Assembly: GCF_004337985.1 (NCBI RefSeq)
Contig: NC_043740.1
Span: 1,717,200-1,781,199 of the forward strand
Origin: Pyricularia pennisetigena
Taxonomy: Eukaryota > Ascomycota > Sordariomycetes > Magnaporthales > Pyriculariaceae
Length of the DNA: 64,000 bases
Direction: 5' to 3'
The first letter of the stretch is position 1, and each line of letters begins with the position of its first letter. The position numbers and the translations under genes were made by a program. A model generated the notes under the pieces. The model saw nothing but the letters and a program-made list of their open reading frames with translations, was not told where the DNA came from and did not search any database. This document shows, piece by piece, positions 31,485 to 42,187 of the stretch.

Positions 31485-33714
31485 ATGCACGCTCGCAGTA
31501 TGAAGCTGCTATGCGTCCAGCTGGGGGTTGTCCTCGTCTTTGCTGCCGATCCATCGGTCATGCTCCCCTCAGATGGACAGCTGCCCGTCTTGACGCTACC
31601 TTATGCGGCATATAGAGCAACGAACTACAGCTCTATTGGAGATATGTAAGCCTTATCGTCTTTTTCAGACAGAGGCAGGAATAGGAAAACGCGTTATTAA
31701 CTTAGATGTCCGTCTTTGAACGGCTCCAGTTACACATTCAAAAACATTCGCTACGCAGCCGCCCCGGTCGGTGACTTGAGATGGGCAAAACCCGCCGCAC
31801 CCCAGAACGAGAACGGTGTCCAGGACGGCAGCTATGGACCTCATTGTATACAGACTGCGCAAGCAGGGGCGAGTTTCGCTGGGAACGGCAGTCCCGGAAG
31901 TTCGCCAAACCAATTGTTAGTATTCAAGTGTATAACTTCCCAAACGTTCCGGGGTTAACAAGACTCACTTCCTACAGCTTGGGTGGTGAACCTGTTCCGC
32001 TGTTCGCAGGAGGCAAAGAAGATTGTCTGTTTCTCGATGTCTACGTTCCAGCCAAGGCATTGAAGGACCCCTCGATGAAGCTGCCCGTGGCCGTATATGT
32101 ATATGGTGGCGGCTATCTCTTCGGCAGCAAGGACGCCTTCCAGCCCCAATTCCCCTACTACGACGGATCGGGCCTCATCGAAAGCTCCGGTGGCAACACG
32201 ATATTCGTGGCGATGAACTACAGACTCGGGGGGTTCGGGTTTCTCGCGGGGACCACCATGGAGAAAGAAGGCCTGCCAAACGCCGGACTGTGGGACCAAA
32301 GGGCTGCTTTCCAGTGGGTCAAGGACAACATCCACGCGATCGGCGGCGACCCCAACGCTATCACCGCCATTGGGCAAGCATCCGGTGCTGGGTCTTTAAT
32401 GCATCACATTGTTGCACAAGGCGGAAAGCTTGACCCTTTATTTTCAAAGGCTATCTTGCTTTCGACATCATACCGTAAGTCCTGCTCGCGACCATGACGG
32501 GGGTCTTCTGTGGAATTAAATAAAAAAAAATAAAAATAAAAAAAAAACGGCGCGATGCTGACCATGTTGGATAATCAGAATCGATGTGGGACCGCGATGG
32601 TCAAATCCAGCGGGTTTTCGAAGGGTTCGCTTCAAAAGCTGGCTGCCAGGGTCAAGGACTCGCCTGCTTGAGAAAGGCTAGTGTGGCAGACTTGACAAAA
32701 GCCAACGACGCTCTTTCAGGCATGGTGCCAGAGGGATCCTGGCCTGTTGGTCCGTCCGCGGACGGTTCTTATATCAGACAGCTTCCAGTTCTTGAGCTTG
32801 CCTCTGGCAAGTTCTGGAATTTAGATTCCATGATAGTGTCTCACTGCTCAGACGAGACCTCACCGTTCGCCGACGCCAACATCGTAACCGATTCCCAGTT
32901 CACCACGTTTATCGAGAACCGGTATCCTCAGTATGTCAAGGACCTGGGAATCACTAACCTCATTCTCAAGGCCTATCCGGCCGTTGGGTTGGGCGTGCAA
33001 GGGCCGTACCTCACCGAGGCGCAGCGCTTCGCGGCGTTCTTGCGCGACAGCTCCTTTACATGCTACGGCAGGTCCATGACCGAGAATCTCAAGAATGGAA
33101 GCTCGCGCCGCGTCTGGAACATGCAGTACTCGGTATCGCCGGGCACCTATGGTTCGGATCTGTTGACGATGTTCTACAACCAGAACCTGACTTCCCTAAA
33201 CACAGTCATGGGATCCCTGGTGTCTCTGTTCACGCCCCTCACAGCCGCCGTGTACAGTGGTCTCAGCGTCAACTACCAGAGCTACATGACGTCGTACATC
33301 ACCACGGGCGACCCAAACACCAGGCGCGCCCGCAACACGACCGTGCCAACGATACAGTGGGACCAGCCCGACACCAGCAAGGAGCAGGTGACGGGCGTCC
33401 TGGACGTCGGCACGCTGTCCTTCAGTACCGTCTCCGACTCGCAGAGCCCCAAGACTTCGTGTGACTTTTGGAAGAACGTGGCGGCGGCGGTGACGAACGG
33501 CGGGGGCTACGCTCCGCCAGACACGGTCGTTGCGCAGAACCTGGTCAACATAACCAACGATCCGAGCTACCGCTTCAAGAGCGGATCGGGCACGCATGGC
33601 GATACTCCCGGCAGCGGTGGCTCGCCCAGCGGTGGCAGCGTGTCCTTGGGGACAGCATTGGCGGTCCCCATCGCTGCGTTGATTTTCCTGTCGGGGCCAA
33701 TGATGCTCTTTTGA
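31485..33714 (+). CDS. Secreted GPI-anchored carboxylesterase-like protein, active site lost
   Basis: Member of the fungal type-B carboxylesterase/cholinesterase-like (alpha/beta hydrolase) family. Exons 31485-31645, 31730-31915, 31978-32474 and 32579-33714 (introns 84, 62 and 104 nt) give 659 residues. A signal peptide starts at ATG 31485 or 31500 (MKLLCVQLGVVLVFAA). YTFKNIRYAAAPVGDLRW, EDCLFLDVYVP, the oxyanion loop VYGGGYLFGS and NYRLGGFGFLAG are intact. The nucleophile elbow, normally G-E/Q-S-A-G, reads G248-Q-A-S-G252, so Ser is replaced by Ala. The acid is present (Asp373-Glu374). The usual G-x-F-H-G-S-D reads GTYGSDL, without His. The C-terminus has a Gly/Ser-rich spacer, then a hydrophobic end (ALAVPIAALIFLSGPMMLF), a GPI-attachment signal. 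Probably a cell-surface protein with a non-enzymatic role. Confidence 0.88.
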
Positions 33715-34282
33715 AAATGATACAGTCGAAGCTATTGAAGTCGCTTGCATGGATGAGAATTACTCAGTTGGGGGTGTTGGTGGACGGGCTCCAGCATGAC
33801 AATCCGGTCACTAAAGCCGCAGCGCATCAACATTGGTTTGATAACTTTTACGTAGTAAATAATATACTAATATCACAAAAGTGTCTTAAGCTCCAATGGC
33901 AAGTCCAATTGGGGGAATTTACCACGAATAAGAACAGGGGGTAGCTTAAAGATAAAATTCGTCGGCGTTTATTTGCTCCATGTTCCTGGCCGAGATGTAC
34001 CGAATCTTGCATAATGATCTCCAAAAGGCTTAGGCCTCCCCACCAGCTCAAAGCTCCCATGGTATGCTTAAAACCTTAAAGCCGTACGCTCAAGCCCATT
34101 GAGCCCGTGTGGTCTGTTCCTCTGGTGTCTGAGGCCGGCTGTTCATTCGTGAAAGTAAATAAAAAAAAAAAATAAATAAAAAATAAAAACTCTAGGTTTG
34201 TGGGGTTTTGCGCATGCTGTATCATGGCGCTGATGGTTTTGTCAGTTTGAGAATCGAAAAGAAAAAAAGAGAGAAGGGATTG
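33715..34282. other. 3' flank of the esterase-like gene
   Basis: No gene supported. The segment contains an A-rich tract near 34157-34190 and small frames without protein-like pattern. Confidence 0.5.
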
Positions 34283-34370
34283 CTAGTCTTTAAACGGTTC
34301 GCCACAGGAGGAGTTGCAGACCCACGATCTACCGGCGGCATTGCATGACATGACGCCGGCTTCGAAGGTG
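34283..34370 (-). CDS. Possible last exon of a small cysteine-rich secreted protein
   Basis: Between a perfect acceptor (TTTCAG, ending at 34371) and a TAG stop, the minus strand reads STFEAGVMSCNAAGRSWVCN then SSCGEPFKD, with three Cys in 13 residues. That density is typical of small secreted fungal proteins. No convincing signal-peptide exon was found in the 450 nt upstream on the minus strand. It may be a relic, a gene with unusual structure, or chance. Confidence 0.25.
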
Positions 34371-34818
34371 CTGAAACATGAAAAATAGTCACCGCATGGA
34401 ATTACTCGAAGCAGCCGGTTTCACAAGGAGCACATAGGTCTTATATATTATTATCGAGGTCGTGGCGAGTGGATCGATAGATATGCTGGCAAGCTTTGGG
34501 ACGATAGATTTATAGATATCTACATGGTCGCCTACAAACCCCTATTGCAAACATAGGGTCATCATAGAGACTAGGAATAGCAATAACAACGCAACAATAG
34601 ACAAGACTCGGAAACGCGCAATAACCTGGTTACAATCTTATCATGCAAGAGCTCTGTACCAACCGGCCAGAAGGCATTGTAAGTTGCATCCGAAGTAAAA
34701 GGGGTTGAACACACACCAAGGACACAACAGTCTGACCCTTGGCCTCCCTAATATTTAGGGCGCAGTCTCGGGCATTTCGAGGCCTCTGCCCACGCAATGC
34801 TTCTTTGACACCATCCTG
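34371..34818. other. Promoter region of the 34819 gene
   Basis: A/T-rich, with no coding frame. A four-codon upstream ORF (ATG CTT CTT TGA, 34797-34808) sits directly before the start codon of the membrane protein gene. Confidence 0.5.
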
Positions 34819-35418
34819 ATGCCGCTACCGACGTGGCTACTCATCACATCACTGTTCCTATTAGTCGTCATCTTCCCCGCAACCGAGCAGACAGGCCGCC
34901 CAAGAGCCGGCAACCCGCGGCAGTGGGTGCGGCGCGGAGCGCTCGGCGGCTATTACTTCTTCGCCCTCGCCGCCGCGGGGATGCAGCTGCTTGAGGTGGG
35001 CCGACTGGTGGCTGCGAATCTGGGCGTCGCGCTGCTGCCCTTCGCCACGGCGGGCACAGTCCTGGTCATCGCGGTCCGCGGCCTGAGCGACGAGACGCTG
35101 CCGCTACAGCGGAGCGCCGCCATGGCCGCGTCCGTCGTGTTCTGGACGCTGGGCATGTGCATGGCGGCGGTCAAGGTGGCGGCGCTGACGCGGTTCATGG
35201 GGGATCCCGAGGAGGGCGGTGTCAGTCCTCAGGCCCGGCAGTCGACGGCGTACCCGGTCGTGGACCAGATCATCGACAATGCCGTTCTCGTGGGCCTCTA
35301 CGCCTTGCTGGCGGTACTGGAGTCCATCATGTACTTTGTGCTGCTGCCTGTCGTTGGGACCGGTGGCGAGGGTGGGAAAGGTGTGGGTGGGGCGCACATT
35401 GAGCTCACGGACAAGTGA
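34819..35418 (+). CDS. Uncharacterised multipass membrane protein, 199 residues
   Basis: Single-exon ATG-started frame with high GC at third positions. About four to five hydrophobic helices are visible: residues 5-22 (WLLITSLFLLVVIFPA), 44-62 (YYFFALAAAGMQLLEVGRLV), 65-85 (LGVALLPFATAGTVLVIAV), 101-122 (MAASVVFWTLGMCMAAVKVAAL) and 150-175 (NAVLVGLYALLAVLESIMYF, VLLPVVG). The loops carry QWVRRGALGG and DPEEGGVSPQARQS. The C-terminal tail is short and soluble (AHIELTDK). It looks like an integral membrane protein of filamentous ascomycetes, but I cannot name the family or a substrate. Nothing in the neighbourhood suggests its role. Confidence 0.75.
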   Translation: MPLPTWLLITSLFLLVVIFPATEQTGRPRAGNPRQWVRRGALGGYYFFALAAAGMQLLEVGRLVAANLGVALLPFATAGTVLVIAVRGLSDETLPLQRSAAMAASVVFWTLGMCMAAVKVAALTRFMGDPEEGGVSPQARQSTAYPVVDQIIDNAVLVGLYALLAVLESIMYFVLLPVVGTGGEGGKGVGGAHIELTDK

Positions 35419-36112
35419 AGCATTGGGGTGTTTTGTGACTTGCTTTCTGTCTTTTGTTAAAGGTATCAAATAATACATTCGCGCGCTCGGAAGCATCTGA
35501 TACAAGCCTCGTCCCGGGAAAGAAGGACCGACTCGGTTGCTTAAGTCCGTTTTCCCCCCGCAAGATATCGGGATGCTATCGCTCATGAATGAATACCAAA
35601 TGACCATCAACATGGGCATCATGGCTATTTGGTGGCCACTGGGCTGCTGCACTTGGATACACGGTGTGACAGTGAAAGCATAAAATCGTCTCCCTCTCGA
35701 CAAAAGAAAAATACAAGACGTATCTATTTACCTGCCTACCTATCTATACCCTAACTGCTTGCCTAGGTATATCTCCAAAGCTCCTGCCTCCTTCACGCCG
35801 CACTATCTCCTACCACACAGCCAAGGTGCCTTCCTTTTCTTATGCATATAAGACCTTGTTTCTAGGGAATATTGGTATTAGCACCTTTCTTTCATGGAGC
35901 AGATAGCGACTTCAGGTTTCTTTTGAATGGAAGCCAAGCTCCCACATCGCTCTAAAAGCCTGTTACCACCTTGTGGTTTTCCCTCATCACCTCGGAACTT
36001 CTCTATCGCTGAATCCGGCTCACTGTTAGCATGGTATCGCGCAAGTATGGGTACGTACTAGACAACCCAAATACAAGGAACAACCTACAGAAAAGAGTCC
36101 ATACAGTTGACC
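35419..36112. other. Intergenic region with upstream ORF before the 36113 gene
   Basis: Contains 3' flank of the membrane protein gene, a TACCTA/TATCTA cluster at about 35725-35770, and an ATG at 36031 whose frame overlaps the next gene's start. The 199-codon minus-strand frame at 35104-35703 is a shadow of the membrane gene with a tail. Confidence 0.55.
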
Positions 36113-36153
36113 ATGCAACTGCAAATAGAACATCCCTTCGGCTGGACGCCTGA
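36031..36153 (+). promoter_or_regulatory. Start-overlapping upstream ORF, or 5' exon with a 46-nt intron
   Basis: An ATG at 36031 opens 40 codons (MVSRKYGYVLDNPNTRNNLQ...) that overlap the ATG at 36113 out of frame. Alternatively, splicing GTATGG...CTACAG (36045-36090, 46 nt) brings 36031 into frame with the gene, giving MVSRKKESIQLT before the annotated Met. Confidence 0.4.
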
Positions 36154-37720
36154 CACCCCGCCTTCGGCGTTTTGGTCTGCACAACGCCTACCCAGCACCA
36201 TCATCCCCTGCTCGTTCCCACCGTCTGAAGGCTACCAAGAGCAGCAGAGGCCATCAAAGCGGCAATGCTCGCAGCCAGTATGCTACGACCAAGGCTTGCT
36301 CCAGTCGAATGATGTCGAAGCATCCCATACAACTGAACTCACCGAGTCTTTGACAGCCACGTGTCATGGCGCGATGCTGCACAGCCTCTCATCTCCGTTG
36401 AAGCCTCCGCCGTTTAGCATTACACAGAGCCTTCAGGCCCATAACAGAGGTTGTTTGGAGTCGCTAAGTCCAACTGCTAGCTCAAATGCAGCTTCAGACA
36501 TCATACAAGACGATTTGATACCCAGATGTGGTGACAGAGTCTCAGACAGCGCCTCCCAGGGCTCCCATAACCACAGCGCTGTGGTTTTCCAATCATGGCC
36601 TTCGCCGCCCCTTGCTTGCAAGCCGAGCGGCTCTGGTCAGACTTCTCTGGACGCGGCAGTCAAAGGAGTCGGCCGTGAGGAAGGTCTGCCACCTGTGGGC
36701 ATTGAAAACGCCGGAATGGGCAACGGGACCTATCATCGCAAGGCAGCTGCAGTAGGTGTAAAGGGCATTGGGCTCGATGCCCTACATAGAACCCCTCAAG
36801 ACAGCAGTTTATTGCCCTCCGACTTTGACTTGGACTCAGACATGGAGGATGATATGGGAAAGCTTATAGACGGAGATTCGGATACTAAACCGCAACATAA
36901 ACCTCCTCTCAGTGTACTTGAAGCCATGGATAGACAGTCCCGTGATGCTGATGAGTATCGCTCAAGACTCTGGAGATCACCACAGGTCAGCCGGGATGAA
37001 GGCTCAAATAGCAAACACAGCCAAGGCGACTCCAATGAACAGGATTGTGACATACTGGATTACGAAGTTGACTGGGATGAAGTTATGGCTTCGATCAAGC
37101 CGGATGCATGCACTATGCACAAGCCTGGCCCTCTCCAGCCAGTCCTGCAGTATGGATCTACACACAACCCCATGGCTTCTTCCACAGGACTGGCCGGGAT
37201 GAGAAACAATAGGGTAGTCCCGATTTCTCAGCTTACGGCTTCCATTGGAGACTCGACAGTGCTTAGCGGTGCAGTAAGCAACACTCGAGTCAAAGCCACG
37301 CCCTCACTGAGCAGCGTGCTATACCAGGCTACTGCCCTGCGATTGTGCTTTCGAATCGGAGAGCTTCTTAATCAAGGATCACGGTGTTTTCGAAATGAAC
37401 AGAGGGCAGTCTTTGAACTGTTCGCCCGAGTCACTTATTCGAGTCGAGAAAACCATGCAAGAGTGCAGCACTTTCAGTTCGCAGACCTTGACAAAGACTA
37501 TCCTCCATTTCTCTCGGGAACGATGAAAAATTGGAAGCTGGATAGCCTACTTGACAGGCAAGCACGAGCATTTCTCGGAGAGGGTGGCCCTAGATTATGT
37601 CGCTGTACCTGTCAGCTTCGCAGAGGCATCAATACTGATACGGGCTGGGTCATCTCGATACTGTCTATCAGACTCAGTGACCGGGATGAGGCTGACTCGA
37701 TGAAGAGGATGACAGTCTGA
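36113..37720 (+). CDS. Conserved fungal protein with unnamed C-terminal domain
   Basis: 535 codons from the first ATG; the frame extends 6 nt more to a TTG. Residues 1-240 are disordered and Ser/Gln/Pro-rich. Acidic motifs follow (SDFDLDSDMEDDMGKLIDG near 245 and DILDYEVDWDEVMASIKP near 315), separated by SVLEAMDRQSRDADEYRSRL. The last 140 residues form a dense Cys/aromatic domain: LRLCFRIGELLNQGSRCFRN, VFELFARVTYSSRE, VQHFQFADLDKDYPPFLSGT, WKLDSLLDRQARAFL, LCRCTCQLRR and GWVISILSIR. I have the impression of related hypothetical proteins across filamentous ascomycetes with this acidic-motif-plus-domain layout, but I know no function. The beta-rich pattern could be an OB-like fold, which is inference only. 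An upstream ATG may add residues. Confidence 0.78.
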   Translation: MQLQIEHPFGWTPDTPPSAFWSAQRLPSTIIPCSFPPSEGYQEQQRPSKRQCSQPVCYDQGLLQSNDVEASHTTELTESLTATCHGAMLHSLSSPLKPPPFSITQSLQAHNRGCLESLSPTASSNAASDIIQDDLIPRCGDRVSDSASQGSHNHSAVVFQSWPSPPLACKPSGSGQTSLDAAVKGVGREEGLPPVGIENAGMGNGTYHRKAAAVGVKGIGLDALHRTPQDSSLLPSDFDLDSDMEDDMGKLIDGDSDTKPQHKPPLSVLEAMDRQSRDADEYRSRLWRSPQVSRDEGSNSKHSQGDSNEQDCDILDYEVDWDEVMASIKPDACTMHKPGPLQPVLQYGSTHNPMASSTGLAGMRNNRVVPISQLTASIGDSTVLSGAVSNTRVKATPSLSSVLYQATALRLCFRIGELLNQGSRCFRNEQRAVFELFARVTYSSRENHARVQHFQFADLDKDYPPFLSGTMKNWKLDSLLDRQARAFLGEGGPRLCRCTCQLRRGINTDTGWVISILSIRLSDRDEADSMKRMTV

Positions 37721-40700
37721 CATAAAAGGTGAAAAGAACGCATGGCCTAACTGGCAATTTCTCTTTCTATCAATCATATCTACAGATGTTGCAGTGTTTC
37801 TTTGGTGCTTCTTTTGACAGCGACATCATCCTCAAAGCTCATCCTCACCATCAGCTATGACAGGGCTTAAATATGATCTACAGGGATCGATATACGGCTT
37901 TTTGTTTCAGGACCAGATAATCCTTCCTTGAACTGGCATGTGGCTTTGATTTATGCAAGAGTTTGTAACAGTATAGTGAGCCCGTGACTAGAAGATGATG
38001 ACTGGCGCCGTACTCGCTTGTCTAGGATCATTCCTTAGCTGTTCTTTCAACTAATACCACACCTGGACACTTGAAGGCTCCAACTGGGAAAATGTCACAC
38101 GTGATGCAGACACATGCCGGCTCGGGCTACACCAGTGTGAACTACTTGAAGAATAGATTCGTGAGTGCACCTACCACTGTATGACCCGAGAGCGTTCCAG
38201 AAGAAGCCATACCCGGCCTGGATCCGGCATTGACCAGCAGGCTCTCGACACAGGGCCCTTCGGGGGGTTTGACGTAGGACCTTGTTTGCAAGCCCATTTC
38301 TGGCCTCTTATCCTTTAGCATTCATAGGTTACGAGACTTGGGCTGACTAGACTAGATCGGACGCAGACTTGGGATGGTCGGAGGGGCGTCACACAGGCCG
38401 CTCCCCTGCGTCGCCTAGGGCTGCAAGGGCTGCTAGCTTCCCCGTGGCGTTTGATTACAAAGGCCCCAAAGGCTCCCCTCCCAAATGGAAAATACCCCGG
38501 GGGCCTGAGGGATGGGGTGTTTTGTGCGGAGAGAAAATGGGAAATATGATATGGGCTCGCTGATTGGGGGTGGGGTTTAGTTGGGTGGAATGAGAGTGCG
38601 CCGACTCGAACCCTTCTCTTTAGCGGGCTGAACCGTCTCTGCCGGCGACGCCGTCTCGTATGGCTGGCCAATATTGCGGGGAGGAACTTGTTTCCGTCTC
38701 GAACCATGGCCGTAACTCGGTGTTCGGGCTAGAAAATTTCAAAATAGTGCACAGGGGGTGATGTTGTTGTCAGGTTCTGCCAATGGCGAAATGAGGTTTT
38801 TGGTTTTCTTTTCCCTTTGCCACTTTGTTCATCTGCCTTGCCAAGAGCCCCCTAAATGATAACTTGTTGCCCGCTGCGACACGAGCATAATCTTCGGCGT
38901 CTGCGGGCCTGAATCATGATGCCCAATTTCACAGAGATCGGGAATCCTTCCGGGGTGTGTGTATCGCTTCTCTTTGGTGTGGTGATGCTGCGGATTCTCA
39001 CCCGTCAGCTACCTTGATGGCGTTGATCGCGAGAGATGCAGAGAGGTAGACGGGGCCTTTGCGTGTCAGGTAGATACATGTTCCTTGCGTAGGATGGGCT
39101 GTCTCAAGTCAACATGTATCCGGGGTAGTGCAAGGTGTGATGGGCCACACTCTACTCAGGTCTGGACCCTCGAGCACTGACTTGTGTGTATGAACAGTCT
39201 CATATTAACCCCAGCTTCACTCTCCTTGTTTTTGCATGTGCTCGACACGTGGTGGCGAGCAAAACAAAGACCCAGCGAATGTAAGGTACGGCATGAAGAA
39301 TGAACCTGTACAAAAAGCTGACTCGCCGATTCAAAATCAGAGAGATCCTGGGTTTTTGGCATAGTACTTGCTTGCATTGCGGTAGCGTTTAGACTTTCCG
39401 CCGGGCGTTGTGTGACACACACACACACACACACACACGCCGCCACTCGTCGTCAAAGGGGTCTTTTGTATGGTGGGCAGCTGCGTCATGTCACACGCCT
39501 TTCCTCGCCAGAGGACAGTGGCATCAAGCTGTTTCGCTAAGTTTAGTTAGACTAATATGGTCTGTCACTAGGTTACCGGCGGCAGCTTTCTCTCGTTTTT
39601 TTCACGTGAGATTAGCACTAGCCGTCGGATAGCCTCTTTTGGACCCGAGCGGTCTTCCCTACCATACCTTTCCCCACACCGAACATGGCGGTTTGCTTCG
39701 GATCAGATGCAGAATCGGATCTTGGTGTGGGCTTGGGTTTCTCAATCAGATGAAAGACCAACTGTTCTCTCATCGCCGCCAGATACGGTCAGCTGGCCAA
39801 TGATGGCTTTTGAACCCCAGGGGTTCGCCGAGAATAGCCCATGATCAGCTGTAGAAACCTCAAAGCCCTTGGCGTACAACCATGGACTCTGTTGGATTCC
39901 GCAAGCCACAAAGTCAGCGGGAAGGACCGTTTCTAAAGTCAGGTAACATCAGAGGCATCACAAGCTGCTCTATACGTTAAATCAGGGCGGACTCTGCCGA
40001 TCTTGATATTTTTCTGGCCAGGAAGGTACTCCCTACAAGGAAGGTCATGCAAGATTAGCAGAGCGAAACGGTGATGAGGAGAACCGGTTTACGTACCACT
40101 TACGTCCGCAGTAAAGCTCCCAGTGGGGTGGATGTCTGTTCGCGAAACAGCTCATACCCGGCTGGCGGGCATATACAGCTTAAGCCAAATAGTAATGATG
40201 TATGTCATGAATCAAGGAATTAAAAAAATAGGATAAAAGAAAACAATTATTTGAAGAGATAAAATGTGAGTAATATTCAGATGCTTTAGTTCACCTCAGG
40301 CGCAAACATCGAATGAAGACAGCAAAGAGCTCGAAGGGTACTGTGGCTGGGGCCGCCGTCCGATGTCCGCCGACCCGACTAAGGGATGACACGGACGAGG
40401 ACCGTGGCCGACCCGGGGGTGTGTCTACCACGCAGACTCAAAGTAAGCTACCGAGTACATCGTCAGGTTGGCGCGAATTATCGGGTTGCCTCCTCGCTGG
40501 TGCACGGAGGGTGGTTCCAGTAGAAATTCTAGAAGCGTGTCAACCGGCACTCCTTGTTCGTGTGAGCGTAGAGAGCCAGTATCGCCTTGGGCAAGTACGT
40601 CTCTTTTGGCAGTAAACTCTCAGCCTTAAGAGAGCGAGCTCTTGTCGTGACTGCCGAATAGTCTAGGACGATGTATAGGCTCATCAAACAAAAATCACGA

Positions 40701-41158
40701 ACAAAACACTTCCGCGGAATAGGCCTAACTATTAATCTTGGCACCTATACTGAGGCCCATGGTTGGTATCTTTTGGGGAAAGACAGGCACAAATGGCAAC
40801 CAGGCCATGGTTATTCTCGTGATTGCGGGTGACGAGTAGTTTCGTCTCGACACTGTCCATCATCCAATGTTTAGATGCACAAGGTTTGGAGCTTGTTCTC
40901 CTGTTCCGTTCTGCTCAGCAGATGACGGGAGAAACCCATACACTGTTGAGACCCGCGCGTCCAATTTCTGGTCGTGAGCACAAGCCAACCCAACAGCTCA
41001 CATGCCCCGAGCGGACAATACTGGGTTCGGCACTCGTCCCGGCACGTCTCAAAACAGCTAGCCGACAGGAGGGAGCCTCTTAGCTTTCTAATCTCGACTG
41101 TTCCTGATGTGTCGGCCGAACAGTTGTAGGTTTTGGAAATAGCAACTGAGGTGGGACG
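37721..41158. other. Gene-poor region, part 1
   Basis: No supported gene. Frames up to 130 codons (minus strand 38315-38707; plus strand 40313-40615) have ATGs but Arg/Ser/Pro-biased translations with no recognisable motif. A CA repeat lies at 39413-39438. No transposon-like repeat or tRNA promoter box pair was recognised. Confidence 0.5.
39413..39438. repeat. (AC)n microsatellite
   Basis: About 12 AC units. Confidence 0.9.
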
Positions 41159-42159
41159 ATGTCACGAGCCGATCGCGGTCAGAGATCACAGATCGAGACC
41201 ACGGGGTTTTGTTCCTTGGTGAGGTCAGCAATATTGAACATGAGGGGATTTCTGCCCCCAAGAAAAAAAGTCGGTCAACTTGAGACGTGGAGACAAGGTT
41301 TTTGGGTCATGTCTTGGGTAGAGATCCGATTTATCGCGACGTGGACGGGTTGTTGGTTGACCAGGAACTTGTCTCGCTCCGCTCTTGATTCTCATTCGGC
41401 CCGGCACACAATGAATGAGGTGTGGAGATCCGTACGGCACGAGGAACTCGGTCGGTTCTTTCCGCTCTTTGTTGCCCAAAGAAATAAATACCCTAACCCG
41501 GGGAAACTCGGACCAATCAAAAGGTACCGAGGCAAGCCAGGTAGGTAGGTATGCAATGGTGGAGCTGCAAGCTGGAGGTACCTCGGGGATGATGATCATA
41601 GTTCAGTCAATCTCGTACGAATATCGGCCTGCCGGCATTTCAGCAGATTCTGTCTTGAATTGCCCACTGTATGAGGTCACAAAAATATCACATTAACTCC
41701 ATACATTGATACTTCCAAGTAAGCCCTTTTGCTTCTTCTCCGGGGGCATGTCAAAATTAGGCATTTACCAAGGTATTCAATGCCTGACAAACCTGGCAGT
41801 CCTAAGTAGCGCTCCATCAAAAGCACCACAAAAACTAAAGCGGAGTGGGCCGGGACCGGACCTCATCACCAACCCGCAAGCAACCCGAATGTCCTGGCGA
41901 GGGTTGAGGGTATCAAGTCCGGGAGGTGATTCCCCGGTCATCAGCTCTACCCGATACATTTGGAAAATGACAAGGCCATGACCGCCTACATTGTAACCTG
42001 CCTTGCATAAATTCGGTGCCTTGTAAGTGGGGGTTGATGGCGTAAAGTCTTTGTTGTCTATCCGCGCTGCCCGCAGGTGTGGTGGGTTGGTTGTCACGAT
42101 GTGCCGTGGGTCTAGTTCTTGGCCTTACTGCCAGCCAACAGAAAGTAGAGAGGGTGGTG

Positions 42160-42187
42160 AACAACAACAATAATAACAACAACAACA
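42160..42187. repeat. AAC/AAT trinucleotide repeat
   Basis: About nine AAC/AAT units, translated as poly-Asn in an unrelated frame. Confidence 0.85.

Noticed and set aside
35104..35703. 199-codon minus-strand ORF over the 34819 membrane protein gene
   Set aside because: Antisense shadow; the Arg/His-rich translation has no pattern, while the plus strand encodes clear membrane helices.
38592..38612. B-box-like GTTCGAGTC on the minus strand
   Set aside because: The flanking bases do not form a T-stem and there is no A box at a proper distance.
38315..38707. 130-codon minus-strand ORF with a true ATG
   Set aside because: Arg/Ser/Pro/His-biased composition, no domain, no splice context; best explained as chance in a GC-rich patch.
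41159..41548. 129-codon plus-strand ORF with ATG in the gene desert
   Set aside because: An equally long ORF exists antisense (41225-41599) and neither shows motifs or codon bias like the real genes.
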